Source of the DNA: Methyloceanibacter sp.
GTDB taxonomy: Bacteria > Pseudomonadota > Alphaproteobacteria > Rhizobiales > Methyloligellaceae
Direction: 5' to 3'
DNA: 7,071 nucleotides
NCBI GenBank assembly: GCA_022865725.1
Contig: JALHTP010000076.1
Location: forward strand, 1 to 7,071
Shown here: positions 6,599-7,071 of the stretch, piece after piece
Layout of the letters: every line of letters starts with the position of its first letter
Numbering within the stretch: position 1 is the first letter of the stretch
Notes under the pieces: model-generated
Seen by the model: only the letters and a program-made list of their open reading frames with translations
What the model was told of the DNA's origin: nothing
The model's database searches: none
Made by a program: the position numbers and the translations under genes

Positions 6599-6619
6599 CT
6601 CGGCACCTCAGGCACCGAG
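6599..6619 (-). promoter_or_regulatory. RNA hairpin sequestering the ribosome binding site of the Tat-CaiB gene
   Basis: On the minus strand the 21 nt directly before ATG 6598 can fold with arms CTCGGTGCC and GGTGCCGAG around a TGA loop: nine pairs, two of them G-U wobbles in RNA. The Shine-Dalgarno GAGGTG (6609-6604) lies in the loop and 3' arm, and the stem ends on the base before the start codon. This could limit translation, or respond to temperature or a bound factor. It is seen as sequence complementarity only. Confidence 0.45.
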
Positions 6620-6641
6620 CATACGTGGCTTTCCAACTAAA

Positions 6642-6655
6642 GCTGTCACACTTAG
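6642..6655 (+). repeat. Degenerate copy of the MITE terminal repeat
   Basis: GCTGTCACACTTAG matches 11 of 14 positions of the terminal repeat core GTTGTCACATTAAG found at 2368. It sits 44 bp upstream of the Tat-CaiB start. It may be a decayed transposon end or chance. Confidence 0.25.
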
Positions 6656-6810
6656 GCTACACGCGCAAAGGCTTCAAAGGGCAACTCTTGATTGAATTTT
6701 CAGTTTCGGGCGTGCCTGACGGCGGTCTGAGTCCGTGAAGCCACAACGGGCAGCAGTAGCGGTCCTGTCCTTTCCGAAAATTCCATCCGCAGGAGATTTA
6801 GCCAGCGATT

Positions 6811-6979
6811 TTCCCTGCTCTGCGGGAAACAATTCCCTGTTAGCGCCATAAAATTCCCTGTTCGGGTGCGTAGGGTATTTGGGTGTAAGTAGCTGACTTA
6901 TGACGGAAAACTGATCTCTCTTCGCGCCTTCGCGGCTAGATTTGCAAAATTTCCCTGTATTTTCCCGCTTAACAGGGAA
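6811..6979. repeat. Cluster of TTCCCTG motifs, three at 21-22 bp spacing plus an inverted pair
   Basis: TTCCCTG starts at 6811, 6833, 6854 and 6951 on the plus strand, and its complement CAGGGAA ends at 6979. The second and third copies share the longer AATTCCCTGTT (6831-6841 and 6852-6862), and the exact inverse AACAGGGAATT lies at 6971-6981. Spacings of 22 and 21 bp place the first three copies on one face of the helix. The last two (6951-6958 and 6972-6979) form an 8-bp inverted repeat with a 13-nt gap. The pattern resembles a protein-binding array or a dispersed intergenic repeat family rather than a gene. Confidence 0.6.
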
Positions 6980-7071
6980 TTTGAAACCAGAGAGCCTTTC
7001 GCCAAAGACTGCCAGCACAGCCACCATCTAAGTTATTGATATAGAAGAATGACTTTAAATTGGGGCGGGTC

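Larger units (their letters stand above)
6620..7071. other. Non-coding region upstream of the minus-strand operon
   Basis: I see no convincing gene in these 452 bases. They must hold the promoter of the minus-strand operon unless it lies beyond the window, but I cannot pick out a clear -35/-10 pair. The part from about 6780 to 6980 carries the TTCCCTG motif cluster, and the region becomes more AT-rich toward the right edge. A 117-codon minus-strand frame (7027 to 6674) crosses it but has no ribosome binding site and no recognisable domain. Its NREF/NREL repeats are simply the translated DNA motif. Confidence 0.6.

Noticed and set aside
6811..6860. Short CRISPR-like array
   Set aside because: The repeats are only 7-11 bp with about 11-bp gaps, far below CRISPR repeat and spacer lengths, and there are no cas genes.
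6674..7027. 117-codon minus-strand frame in the upstream region
   Set aside because: It has no Shine-Dalgarno before the start, and its repeated NRE words come from the AACAGGGAA DNA motif.

Overview
High GC content, a Gram-negative outer-membrane porin, two twin-arginine (Tat) signal peptides and an insertion-sequence transposase of a type familiar from alphaproteobacteria together suggest a Gram-negative proteobacterium, most likely an alphaproteobacterium (Sphingomonadales- or Rhizobiales-like). The genus cannot be fixed from the sequence alone.

Layout. (1) Positions 1-2305, plus strand: a two-domain (tandem) CaiB/BaiF family CoA-transferase that runs off the left edge of the window. A strong ribosome binding site and the first ~15 codons of another gene (2322 onward) follow it. 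(2) Positions 2368-3217: a mobile-element scar. It holds a 125-bp MITE-like unit with perfect 15-bp terminal inverted repeats, joined directly to an integrase-core transposase that has lost its N-terminal part. (3) Positions 3218-6598, minus strand: an apparent operon read from right to left. It consists of a CaiB/BaiF family protein with a Tat signal peptide (548 aa), an OprB-type porin with a Sec signal peptide (451 aa), and the first ~74 codons of a second Tat-signal CaiB/BaiF protein, cut off by the mobile-element scar. (4) Positions 6599-7071: the leader of that operon, with a hairpin covering its ribosome binding site, and a non-coding stretch carrying several copies of a TTCCCTG motif, three of them at a 21-22 bp period.

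How the genes may work together. Three members of one CoA-transferase family lie within 7 kb. Two carry clear Tat export signals, and an outer-membrane pore sits between them. CaiB/BaiF enzymes normally move CoA between carboxylic acids in the cytoplasm, where CoA is present. A secreted version beside a porin suggests either periplasmic processing of a substrate entering through the pore, or a protein that has taken on a non-CoA role. This exported CoA-transferase-fold plus porin cassette is the most interesting content of the window. Its function is unknown and my reading of it is inference. The plus-strand and minus-strand gene sets point towards each other and meet at the transposon scar, so the present arrangement may be the product of an insertion or deletion.
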